This document shows, piece after piece, positions 27,413 through 38,560 of a stretch of DNA of 60,000 bases. Position 1 is the stretch's first letter. Each line of letters starts with the position of its first letter. The position numbers and the translations under genes were made by a program. The stretch is from Tubiluchus corallicola. Lineage: Eukaryota > Priapulida > Priapulimorpha > Priapulimorphida > Tubiluchidae. The notes beneath the pieces were generated by a model. The model ran no database searches and was not told the DNA's origin. It worked only from the letters and a program-made list of their open reading frames with translations. The stretch covers positions 731,499 to 791,498 of the forward strand of contig JAQGDQ010000016.1 in the NCBI GenBank assembly GCA_030141605.1. The letters run 5' to 3'.

Positions 27413-28120
27413 AAAGTTAATTTAATGTGACAATATAAGTTAAGATAAACTCATTCTGTGCATGTGTAAGCCTTAATAAAAACGCACTTTGGTCTGTAAT
27501 AATGTCGTGTCTTCGTGTCTTCGATCCGCCTTAATTAGAAGTTTACATTAAACTGTAGATCTATGCTGTCTGAGTGGCCTGCAAATACTTGTGCCTTACA
27601 TCAGACCAGAGATGAAGTTGGCCAGTCATCAGTGACAAAATGTCGACGAGACGATGAAGCTTAGGCGACAGTAAAGTGCGCGTAGAAGAAGTAAAAAAAC
27701 CATTAAAAGTATGTTATAACTATGCGTTTAAACAACCACTCTTAACTTGCGAACACATTTTATACCACACTCCTCTTTCTCCACTTTCCAAGTACCCGGG
27801 CTCCATTAAGTTATGGAGAACCATCAGGCATTACAGAGCAGGGGTTGATATATAAGCTACTCAGATACATTTACCAAAGTATAAAAATCACTTACTGTTG
27901 GTTATCTGAGAACTTATCTCTGTTGATGAATGCGGATATCATGGCGGTGAAGAGAGCTAATACTGTATGCTTATAATATATATGTTTATTCTGAAGTGGC
28001 AAAAGTGGTTTTTATTGCTGCTTTTGCTTATATGCTTTTATTAAAAATCAATTGGAACAAAAAATAAACGTGTTTCTGAAAAAAATTATGTAAGTTTTAA
28101 TTGTCAACGAGTAAACTGCA
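27413..28120. other. Intronic non-coding stretch
   Basis: Nothing recognised. Confidence 0.4.
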
Positions 28121-28250
28121 TGAATGAATAAATGGATGAATGAATGGATGAATGGATGGATGAGGGAACGACCGACCGAACGAATGAATGATTGAATGGA
28201 TGGATGAGGGAACGAACGACCGAACGAATGAATGAACAAACGAACGAGTA
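28121..28250. repeat. Mixed tetranucleotide array with internal duplication
   Basis: GAAT, GGAT, GAAC and GACC units follow one another. A block beginning AATGGATGGATGAGGG at 28151 recurs at 28195, so a 44-base segment is itself tandemly duplicated. This gives a higher-order repeat. Confidence 0.9.
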
Positions 28251-28594
28251 AACAAAATACAGAAAAATGTGGCTTTCTTTTGGGTACGTTTTGCTTTCTG
28301 CCTAAATGTGATTTTCTCTATAGCAATTAGAACTTACACCTTCTCGTTCTCGCGTTACACACAGTCAAATTATTACAGTTAAAATCCTCATCATCAACTG
28401 CAAGAGAATCAGTGACGACTTAGCGGATTACACATATGATGTGGGTGCATAAGGACTGTTCTTACTGGCAATGATCACACTTGACATATGCAATGCACAC
28501 TGGTGCACAGATATGTGCGTTTTACGCGCATGTTTTACACTAACAATAAAGAACGGTAAAACACTTTCGATAAATAAAACTTAAAAAATTCAGC
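28251..28594. other. Intronic non-coding stretch
   Basis: Nothing recognised. Confidence 0.4.
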
Positions 28595-28712
28595 TTGAAA
28601 TTTTGTGTCACTTACCACATACAGAGGTTGCGTTACTTAGCGGTAACTCTATGTAAAATTAAATTTAAGATCCCGCGATGACCGTTAGGCGAAGCCATTC
28701 GAGTTAAAACAA
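28595..28712. repeat. Dispersed repeat, copy A
   Basis: Blocks here (CTTGAAATTT, CACTTACCACATAC, TTAAGATCCCGCGATGACCG) match in order a segment at 38415-38560, with substitutions and small gaps. Family unknown. Confidence 0.5.
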
Positions 28713-30570
28713 ATAAATAATGAATAAATAATGGATTTTATTAAAAAGTCACACCACAGCAGCAATAACTGAATGCAAAATGCGAATGCAGAGGTTATAA
28801 AAAGGCGATTAAGCAATAAGACATAAAATTATAAAAGAAACATTGCTATCACGAAAAAAATGAGAAAAATAACATCACGAAGTCAGTAAAGCAGCGCAAC
28901 AAAAACCATTTTTTGCAAAATATGATGAATTGTAGTTTGCTAATTTAAATTTTCAAGTTTGCACCGAAAATTAGTTTGTGTGTATCTCATTAGTAATTTA
29001 CAAGGTAACGGTTTGTAGATTAGGGCTGATTGTAAATGCACATCAATTTGCATTAAGCTTAATTTTTTAAATGAGGACTACTTCGTTGTGTTGCATGAGC
29101 CAAGGGACAAATGGTTGGCGAAGAGTATCCTACGAGACTAACGAGGCTGAAAAATTAATGGACCTAAAATCGTTTTATAATTTCGTTATGACGCTGGGGG
29201 AAAGAATGTGCTATTAAATTGACTGTTGACTTTGTTGAGGACTGTAGAAAATGACAGAACGTGTCACCTCCATATCTTACAATTAAAAAGTGTTTTGGTA
29301 TGTTTTGGCCAACCGTATTGCTACATTTCAAATACAGTCGTTGGTTTGCTGTAAAAGTCAGCAGACAATTTCCACGCGAAGTACTCAACAAGCGGCGTCC
29401 TGTTATTTATTTAAAAGATCTCCGGCTGAGCAAAAAAATGCAAAAACCGTATAGATTTAGTAACGAGATTGAGAAATGAATAATCGATAAAAAGCAAAAC
29501 CCCGAGATGCTCTGTAATGCGAACCATTATGGAAAATGATATGAGGCTTAAGATTAGCTTAAGCTATTTCAAATTACATGTTATGCTTTGTTGCTCTCCG
29601 TTCAAGCCGGCTGGCACTCCAATGAGCATTTTACGCTTAATACGTCGAGAATTAGTTTTTCAGTATTAATACGTTAGACACCTCAGGAAATGTGTTGAAC
29701 TAACTGGGATAAGAACTGGTCATAAATCAGGCAGTCGTCTGTCACATTTAACAAACATGGCACTGGCTCCTTGGACACGGGAGCAGAACGCTTTCATTAT
29801 TAACACGAAAATATAAAACAATAATATGCACTTTAAATGTTTTCACTGTAACTAATCTTCAGGCTTGTAAAGTTAAATTAAGACTGGTGATTTATCTGAT
29901 TAATGCTGTCTATTTTACGCCCGTTAGTTTAATTATATGGCTTCATTACAGTTTTACTACCATCATATAATCTTGAAACATTTTGCTAAAAACGTCGTGC
30001 TTGTACATGCTTGTAATATATAGTTTGGCAATAATGATTATTTTGCGTTGCTGTACTTTTCTTATTGTCGCCGAGCAATTAGCTATCAATATGCTGCTTT
30101 CTCTTCAACTCTTAAGTCAATAATAAGCTTTTAATAACAATGAAATGTAAAAGCTGTTAATGTACCGTTGATCTTTGCTATACAGACTTGCCAGTTTGAG
30201 AATTTCTAAAATTTAATGTCTTTGTTATTAAAATGCACTACAAGTCTACAACAAAAAAAATCAACATTTTCCTTACAAACAAAGTAGATTTTCCGCTTCT
30301 TTTCTTTTTCTCTCTTCCCACTCCCTTGTTGCGGTTGGCCAAAACGCTTTTTAACTGTTAGATATGGAAATGATACGTTCAGTCATTTTTTGCAAAATTT
30401 AAGTCTTTTCCCCAGATCACAACAAATTAAAAAACTTTTAGGCCATTAATCTTTCAGCCTGTTAGTCCAGTAGGATTATGTTATTATTATTACTGGTCGC
30501 CAACAACTTGTCCCTTAGTTCATGAATCGTTTTTTATTCTTTTTTTTAATTATGGCTCATGATTGTAGAA
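28713..30570. other. Intronic non-coding stretch
   Basis: Overlapping frames on both strands at 29164-29479 (75 and 72 codons) lack coding support. Nothing else seen. Confidence 0.45.
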
Positions 30571-30628
30571 ATTATTATTATTATTGTTGTTGTTGTTGTT
30601 ATTGTTGTTATTATTATTATTATTATTA

Positions 30629-30681
<53 letters not shown>

Positions 30682-30694
30682 TATTATTATTATT
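30571..30694. repeat. (TTA)n / (TTG)n trinucleotide array
   Basis: ATT/TTA units with an internal TTG block (about 30583-30608) and one frame slip near 30633. Confidence 0.95.
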
Positions 30695-30797
30695 AAACCA
30701 CAAATACAAAACCATGCACCACCATTTGCTGACTAACATTGGATAACATTATACACCCTTTTTATAATAGTGTTACCCTATATATACATTTATATAC

Positions 30798-31061
30798 ATA
30801 ACCAAATTAAACTCAGCCGTGCTGTACACTATTCAATACAGGCTGACAATAGCCTGATTTAGGCTTCTAACCTACTGCAAAAACACATTTATGAGCATCT
30901 ATAGCAATGCCTAGTGCTTTTTTCATTCGTCATACAAAAGATATGTACATTACTGTCACTGTGACAATTCTGAGTTACTTTGTAATAGAGTAAGAAAGTT
31001 TGTGCTTGCACGAGCCTTGTTATCTTGATCCTATTATTGACAACAACACAGTGTTTTTTAT
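30798..31061. repeat. 260-bp dispersed repeat, copy 1
   Basis: It is nearly identical to 33216-33470 in the same orientation. Both contain TAACCAAATTAAACTCAGCC near the start, AGCATCTATAGCAATGCCTA in the middle and TGTTATCTTGAT near the end. This copy ends directly at a CA microsatellite. No tRNA-like boxes or open frame are visible, so the class is uncertain. Confidence 0.85.
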
Positions 31062-31065
31062 TGAC

Positions 31066-31140
31066 CACACACACACACGCACACGCACACGCACACACAC
31101 ACACACACACGCACACACGCACACATATATATATATATGA
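31066..31140. repeat. (CA)n-(TA)n microsatellite
   Basis: CA/CG-containing ACAC units to about 31124, then a TA run, joining directly to the pentamer array. Confidence 0.95.
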
Positions 31141-31430
31141 TGTGATGTGATGTGATGTGATGTGATGTGATGTGATGTGATGTGATGTGATATGATATGA
31201 TATGATATGATATGATATGATATGATATGATATGATATGATATGATATGATATGATATGATATGATATGATATGATATGATATGATATGATATGATATGA
31301 TATGATATGATATAAGATACGATACGATACGATACGATACGATACGATACGATACGATACGATACGATACGATACGATACGATACGATACGATACGATAC
31401 GATACGATACGATACGATACGATATGATAA
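31141..31430. repeat. Stepped pentamer array TGTGA / TATGA / TACGA
   Basis: Ten TGTGA units (31141-31190), then 24 TATGA units (31191-31310), then 21 TACGA units (31316-31420). One irregular joint lies at 31311-31315. Each neighbouring block differs by a single base and each is internally pure. The 134-codon minus-strand frame is a by-product. Confidence 0.97.
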
Positions 31431-33215
31431 GGATAGAAAAGACGGTTTAGAGGAGAGTGCATTTTAGAAGCCCTTGTTACAGGCGATCGACGGCATAGTC
31501 CGCATTCTGAAATTGCGCAAACTTGACGAATAGTTTTGAAGTAGAAAGTTTTATATTTATAAAGCCATCGAACTAATGTTTATAGCAATCTAATGGAATA
31601 TATTTCATATTACATGTTTTTCTCGTATCACATGCGCTGTGTTTAGGTTACGTAGTTTCTTACAGCTTTTTACAAGCCAAATTACCCTCTTATCAGAATG
31701 GGACGCCGCACGACCATCGATTGAAAATTCGTTATTATATAAGTTTAATTTAGAAATCTCTGGCTGGTAATATTTGGTTAGAGATGTTTAATCTGTAGTT
31801 CAAGCGTTCGGTTACAAACACTCGCCTTTTCAACAATTTACTGTATGACCGCGCGCATTTTGCAAAATTGGATTCTGTTGACTGCATGTTCCAGAGCATC
31901 ACAGCGCCTCTTAAGTGGATATGCCAGCTTGCTGCCAGATCGCTTTAAGTTATTGCTCTGTGCAAGTCTTTGACGACTTTCCCCGCTTTAAGGGATTCAA
32001 ATGGCAAATCCGTAAAGCATTTTGATGTCAGTAAGTTTCTTACAATAAGTACATGCAAAATAGACGTTATGAGAGCACGAAATCAGATGAAGTTTGCTGT
32101 ATCGGAGAAACGAATTCAATCCAATAAAGAATCACAAGATTCACAATACTGCAACTGAAATTTCTCCAAACAGGAAAATATTTGAGCTAGTTATCAGATC
32201 AAATCTTTACATATGTGTCTACCACTTGTCCGCAGTTTCGTTTTCATTAATTTTCAGCGACTGTCACGGGTAGTGCCATTTTCAAAAGCAATACCAATTT
32301 TGATGTCACGTTGTTTTATTTCTTTATAGACAGTCATCGTCGTCATCTTTAAAAGTTTAGAGAATTTGTAGCAGAATCAGGTGTTGACTTGTGCTGGATT
32401 TCTTTTTTTGTCGTGGTTCTGGTCCTGTCGTTACTGCTCAGTTAATAGCACAGAATTTTTGATGGAATTTTATAATCCACTAACCAATTCAGAGACCGCA
32501 TTAGCCTTGCAGAGTACATTGTAGAGTAGACGTTTTACACACATTCCTAATTAAAGTAGTAACAATGCAGTGCTATTTGACCTTATCTAAGTACACTACG
32601 CCAAACGTTTTGTGTCATTCATCATAAGTTTTGTGATGTTGACAACAACAAGCCCCTTGGTCAAATATGATTAAGCCCCAAGCTTTCGTAACTGCCTTGA
32701 ACAGTTTATTTTAAAAAACTAAGACAAATGTCTGGTCGAAACTTCTTGTTTTTTGTTGTTTCTGTTGTTCTTTTAATAAAGCTTCCACGATTCCGTTATT
32801 ATTTTCGAAATATATAAAATTTATTAAGCTGCTCTGTAGCGTTGACATCAAACTTCCTGACACAAAGGGATGCCAAGTTTGCTTGGATTTCGGACTTTTG
32901 TTGACAACATATTGCGCAGGTAGGCAGAACAAAAATTTAATTGACACTCTCAGTCGATGTGAATGGACGTGCTTTCTCATTTATGCTTTAGTTGTTTTCT
33001 ACACTACCAACTTCTCAGAGCTGTATTTGTAGCTTGCCCTCTTTATACAGCAGCTAATTTGATCACAATGTTTGAGTGTTGGATGCCTGTGTCTTTATAC
33101 AGAGTTATGTAAATAGGGCGGACGTTGCCAACTTGTACTGATTTGAAGACGTGAATTAGAATAAGGTCGATGTCGGATTACATTGAGTTCTAAATTGCTC
33201 AGCGGTATTACATAC
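31431..33215. other. Intronic non-coding stretch
   Basis: The longest frame is 89 codons on minus (32711-32980), without support. Nothing recognised. Confidence 0.45.
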
Positions 33216-33470
33216 TTAACCAAATTAAACTCAGCCTTGCTGTACACTATTCAATACAGGCTGACAAAAGCCTGACTTAGGCTTCTTACCTACTGCAAAA
33301 ACACATTTATGAGCATCTATAGCAATGCCTAGTGCTTTTCTCATTCTTCATACAAAAGATATGTACATTATTGTTACTGTGACAATTCTGAGGTACGTTG
33401 TAATAGAGTAAGAAAGTTTTTGCATGTGCTCTGTTATCTTGATACTATTGACAATAACACTGTATTTATT
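33216..33470. repeat. 260-bp dispersed repeat, copy 2
   Basis: Same orientation as 30798-31061 and about 2.4 kb downstream of it, differing by scattered substitutions and a few short gaps. Like copy 1 it is followed within about 15 bases by a microsatellite, here ATC/GTC. Confidence 0.85.
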
Positions 33471-33483
33471 TCCTGTAATCTTA

Positions 33484-33659
33484 CATCATCATCGTCGTCG
33501 TCGTCGGCATCATCATCATCATCATCATCGTTATCATCATAATCATCATCATCAGCAGCAGCAGCAGTAGTAACAATAACAACAACCAAGGACAACAATA
33601 AAAATATTATTATCATCTTCATCATAACATCATCGCCATCGTCGTCATTGTCATCTTCT
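33484..33659. repeat. Mixed trinucleotide array (ATC/GTC/CAG/ACA)
   Basis: ATC and GTC blocks followed by CAG, TAA and ACA runs, then a second ATC/GTC block near 33613-33655. Confidence 0.9.
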
Positions 33660-33904
33660 GCATGAAAGCAGTTATTCTAGCCAAAAACATTTCAGCAATC
33701 TGTCTAGGGACTCTAAGTTATCTCATCATATAGCAAGTAAAACGAATTTACAGCGCTTTAAAACCACCAACAGCAACAACAATCTTGAAATGATGGAAAT
33801 TGAGTGGTTCGATACGGTAACTACATATAAGATCGCGGTAACACCGCTATTATTACAACTGTCAGACACCAATTGCGTGTATTTCTATACTCTTGTTGTT
33901 AAAA

Positions 33905-33905
<1 letters not shown>

Positions 33906-33956
<51 letters not shown>

Positions 33957-33957
33957 T
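33906..33957. repeat. (TA)n dinucleotide array
   Basis: About 25 TA units with a single G interruption near 33938. Confidence 0.95.
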
Positions 33958-35520
33958 GCCTTATATGCATAACAGAGGTCAAATTTCTTTCAAAGTAAAA
34001 TGTTTGAAAATAGACACAGATGAACTGACACTTTCAAGAATTTTCTCAGTTCGCTGCTTTATTGGTAGACTTGTCATGCATGCATGCCACTTTCTTCAAA
34101 ACACTTCAGCTAATGATCAATGTATACTGTCATCAGCATTTAAAATGTTTATGCAAACAATCATTCTTGTTTCAAATTGATGAAAGATTTTTGGTTTTGA
34201 TAACATTTCCTCTTAAGGAGTTCAATCGCAGGACCACAGGAACCCAATGGTAGTCAGATCGCAATGTTCCACTCAAAAGGATCTCAAACTTCTGGCGGTG
34301 AAATCTTGCAATGAAAAGTCCATAATATAACTCGTCATAATAATTAACGGTGACCTACCAAAGTTTGAATAGTACCGAAATAATTTTCAAAGACTGTTTT
34401 TATTTGTGCCAAAACTTGTTGGGACTGGAAAAGAGTTTTATAAGAAAATAAACATAATGATAGAAAGGCAATTTGTTATAAAGATAGGGTCATTATCGTA
34501 TTCGCATTACAAAATAATAACAGGCACTTCTACAGTTTCGAATGTTGCACTGCGGAGATTGAGAAAGATTTTTTCTGGTGATTGACCAGTGCTATGGTAC
34601 TTGCCCTGATTCAGAAGTTGATGCAAAGGGGCTTTTAGTGAAATTCGATTTGAAATGATGTATCGCCCAAATCGGACTTGCTGTCAAAGCTCACATCTAA
34701 AATCTTGTTAAACAAATCGGCATATTCCTATAATTTATAATTTACAGAAAATCTATTAAAATTGGTTCAATCGGAGGGATAATGTTTATTCTATTGTCTA
34801 ACAGAGCGTACCTTAAAGCACAATGCTTATTTTACTCAATATGGTTCACTAGTAATAAGTGCCATGTGAGCCTAAGACATTTAGAAAAGCCTATTGTACT
34901 CACTAAAGTAGCTTGCGCTCTTAGTAATACTTGTCACAGAACTTGTAATACGCAACCGCAAGGTATTGGTTTAAATTTTTAGTTTGACATTAATAAGTTC
35001 CCAATATACTGTTTCGACAATGCTTAAAATGTTTTGTGATCCATATTTTTGTACCGAAGAGTTCAAGAAACCGCATAAAGCAAGTCGCTTTCGTGAAGGA
35101 CATCGTGCTGCTATTAGCGTGACAAAAGAATTCATTTAATCGGCCACTCGTCTACAACGTACAGTTTTTCTTCAATTTAATGCACAATTTGTTCAATCAA
35201 TCAGACTTTTCGATTTCAATTATTATTCATCGCTTCGACAAATGTGAGAACGTGAAAAATGAAACTGGCTAGCCCGTTACGCGTTGCTTGAAAGGGAAAA
35301 ATACGTCACAAATTCACAACGGAAAACACTTTTCTCAAACCATTAACGCGTAGTTTACGTTTAATGTTAATACCGTACGTTAAATAATAACGTCACTAAC
35401 ACTTTTCATCTTAACATTTATTTCACTAAACTACCTACCATTGGTACAACCATAATTATTTAAGAAGGCTGCTTTATTAACATGGTGGTAATAAAGCTTG
35501 AGCTGCTTGACATTTTTACA
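33958..35520. other. Intronic non-coding stretch
   Basis: Overlapping frames at 33893-34253 start in the TA run and have no support. Nothing else recognised. Confidence 0.45.
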
Positions 35521-35534
35521 CAAGATACATCTTC

Positions 35535-35600
35535 GGTGCCTCAGAGAAAGCTGTACTACAAGCAAGAGGTCCCGGGTTCAGTTCCTAGTTATGAACAATT
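35535..35600 (+). repeat. tRNA-like (SINE-head-like) fragment
   Basis: GGTTCAGTTCC at 35575-35585 differs from the RNA polymerase III B-box by one base and is preceded by AGGTCCCG, as in a T arm. The anticodon arm is poorly formed and no acceptor stem pairs. It is at best a decayed SINE head, not a functional tRNA. Confidence 0.3.
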
Positions 35601-36254
35601 TCAGTTTTTTACCCTACTTTTTCATGTCCACAGCACGGCGTATTTTTCTCGGCGTGGAACAATAATATCGTAACGAAACCGAGATGGTGCTGATACGCAT
35701 CGAAATCGAAGTAATAAGAAAAATTAAAACGAATTTAAAAAAACTGCCAGGAATCTAGCTCGTGTTCTACATCCTGATTGACAAGAATGGAACAGGTGCT
35801 GAAATGTTGAAAACACCCGTCCACCTACCCACTGCACCGACAAGGCCATTCATATCGCGGTTTTATACCTGGTATGCAATTCTGATATGCAATGGCTTCG
35901 TAATGGATTGAACCATCACAATGTGGAGGTTGGGTGAAAATAAATGGTATTTTGCCATTGAAACAATGTATATTTTTCATCAATCGAATTAAATGTTTTG
36001 CAACAATCAAATGTATAGCTGTTACAAGGAAAAATCTTTTTAGAAAAGGTAGGTGCCAGTGTTACATTACACAGATTTAAATCTAACTTTAACCAATTAT
36101 TTAACCAGAAAATAATATTTAGAAACTAATGTAACAGTTAGCAGATTCCAAAACGAATAAATTAATTAATTATATTAATTGAATACTAGATAATCGGATT
36201 TTGATGGAAAATACCTCAATATTTAAATATTTGATACCAAAAGAAAAGGAAAAA

Positions 36255-36330
36255 ATGACAGTATGTAACAGAACCAGTTTCGAACCAGGGTCCTTTAGAT
36301 CATTGTGCTCATAGCAGGGCAAAATCATTC
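36255..36330 (-). repeat. tRNA-like (SINE-head-like) fragment, opposite strand
   Basis: Read on minus, GGTTCGAAACT (36276-36286) is preceded by AAAGGACCCT, resembling a B-box in a T arm. Stem pairing is imperfect. It lies 0.7 kb from, and opposite in orientation to, the fragment at 35535-35600. Confidence 0.3.
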
Positions 36331-37568
36331 TCTTGTATTTTTAATGTAGACTTGGGCTACTTCTGTTCAAAATTAAATATTATGCTAGACCTATATTTTA
36401 AAAACAAAATTATCGCACAAAATAATTACCATTTGTTTTCAGACTAAGATGTAAATTAAAAGACAGATGTCTTTGAAAGTATGTGCAAAAAAATATCAGA
36501 AGTAGTTTTACCTTTAGGTGTAACGTGTAATCAGTCAATACGTTCAATTCTAAATTATAAGAGCGTGCAACTATAAAATTTTGAAATGTTCTTAGAATTG
36601 CAATGTACGATGACTGAAAAGTTTGTATGTGAGTTTAGCTTCAGGCTTAGCCCTAAGTTAAAATCTTTTCACGCCATCTGTTTCTTGGCAGCCTTAGGTT
36701 TCCGACTGGCTACCAAGCCACCAGAGCTAGTTACTATATCATATTTAAAATATAGAATAGCTGTTATAGCATTGTAAAAAGCTGCTGTTGAAATGGCTGT
36801 AATATTTTCTAGACCCTCGGCGATTGTAAAGAAGAACCTTTGTCTTTTTATTAGAAAGTAATGCACAGTATGGGAGAGTGGGGAGTCACTAAGCAATATT
36901 GCTCACTATACACATTGCAACAGCTTATTTTCCTTGTGACCAAATCGTTGCCCTAATTGATCTTGTATCGATTCTGATATAAAAATAGTGTGGCGTGCGC
37001 GAGGTTCTGAGCCATGAAAAGTTTTTACTGAACCGGGAATTACGCGCCATTCTAAAACATAGCAAACTTGCGGTTACTAATGAGCTTGATTATTTATAAT
37101 CTTAGTTCCAAGATTAATGGTTAAGGATGGAATTAAATTGAAACCAAACTAGACAAAAAATGAGAAGATGTGAAGTCGGGAATATGCCTGGAATTAAACT
37201 AGAAACATTTGTAATCAGTCTCGACCTTCTCACGTTTCTTTCCTTTAGGTAAAGTTTGCTCTCAAAATTTAATAATTGTGGATTTATTCCATCACTAATG
37301 AGTTTAACGTATCACTAAATGATAATCATATTTAAAGTTATTAAGCATGCAATATTCAGGTTTGTGTTTACTTGAGCCTTGCTCAAATAATGAAAGCGAA
37401 TTATCCTGGTACAATAACGTATTGTATTATATTGTGTTTTTAATATTTTAGTCTGCTTTTACTTTTTACTCTACCGTGCTTGGAACAAAATTATATGAAT
37501 GTAAAACTGCTGTCAACAAAAGTCACTTTTTACTAAAAAGCTAGGTGCGATACAAACGTCTTATATCT
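36331..37568. other. Intronic non-coding stretch
   Basis: Frames of 63 and 75 codons (36586-36896) overlap on opposite strands without support. Nothing recognised. Confidence 0.45.
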
Positions 37569-37930
37569 AAAGCGTCTGGTAATCTTTTTCCAGGTTTTAG
37601 GATATTATTTCGAAGCGTCAGGAAAATCACTTCCAAGAACTAGGAAACCATTTCCAAGTGTAAAGAAATCTGTTTCAAGGCATCAACAATTTTCTCAAAC
37701 GTCAGGAAATCTTTTCCAATAATGATTTCCTGACACTTGGAAATGATTCCGCGGCGCTTGGAAAAATAATTCCAGACGCTTGGAAATGATTTTCTGAAAT
37801 TCTGACGCTATAAAAAGATTTTCTAGCGCTTCAAAAATATTTTCGTGTGCTTGGAGAAAGATTTCAACTCGCGTGGAAATGTTCACTGACTCTTGAAGGT
37901 AAAGAGAACTTCAGACGCTTAGAAACAAGC
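37569..37930. mobile_element. Inverted arrays of a 21-bp unit (fold-back-like)
   Basis: The left half (37569-37717) is about seven units of a 20-23 base repeat, with the pattern GCGTCAGGAAA..TTTCCAA. The right half (37718-37930) is about nine units of its reverse complement, each starting TTGGAAA and ending GACGC or similar. The turn lies near 37718, where GTCAGGAAAT faces ATTTCCTGAC around a short centre. Unit length is mostly 20-22 bases, with longer units at 37780 (29) and 37893 (26). The whole could fold into a long imperfect hairpin. No transposase or unique interior is present. A 63-codon minus frame with a seven-residue rhythm reflects the 21-base period. Confidence 0.7.
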
Positions 37931-38414
37931 AGTTTGTATCGTTGTTGGCAAGTGGCAACGCTACCTTCTATCCCACAGGGACGTCTACTGTTGACATTAC
38001 GCCAATTTCGATGCCGACAACAATATTGTTAATTTACAAATAACTATATTACATCGATTGACGCCACTATTGTAGAGAAGCTCCGTTAGTATTAGCCATA
38101 AACAAAACTCTTTATGTGTAGTTAAGCATCAAACAGTTCAGTCTGCCGGGAATAATTTGCTTGCGTTATTAAATTTATCTCACTTTGATAGCTGTCTGCG
38201 CGCTATTGCTAACTTCGTTACTCCTAACATGTTGTCAAATTGTGATTGATTAACTGTCATTGTTGCTGGACTGCGAACGAAGCCGCTTTACGCTGAATAA
38301 ATTATTAATTAAACGGAAACCGTGGAACGTAGTTTACTGAACGTGAAGCACAACTACAAACAAATGTACTTAAAAATCACAAAAAACTCTACTTACATAA
38401 CGCTTAACAAAGTT
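37931..38414. other. Intronic non-coding stretch
   Basis: Nothing recognised. Confidence 0.4.
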
Positions 38415-38560
38415 TGTCTTGAAATTTGATACCACTTACATACTGCCTTTTTGCATACAGGACTTTCGTCGGCAGTAACGCTGTATAAAACTTGTACATT
38501 TAAAATCCCGTGATGACGTTAGACGCGGTCATTTTGACGCTAAGTCATTTTAAACAAGTT
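38415..38560. repeat. Dispersed repeat, copy B
   Basis: Matches 28595-28712 in order and orientation: CTTGAAATTT, CACTTACATAC, TTAAAATCCCGTGATGACG. It is more diverged and slightly longer than copy A. Family unknown. Confidence 0.5.

Noticed and set aside
31058-31462. 134-codon minus frame (Tyr-His-Ile-Ile-Ser repeats)
   Set aside because: Translation of the TGTGA/TATGA/TACGA array and the CA run.
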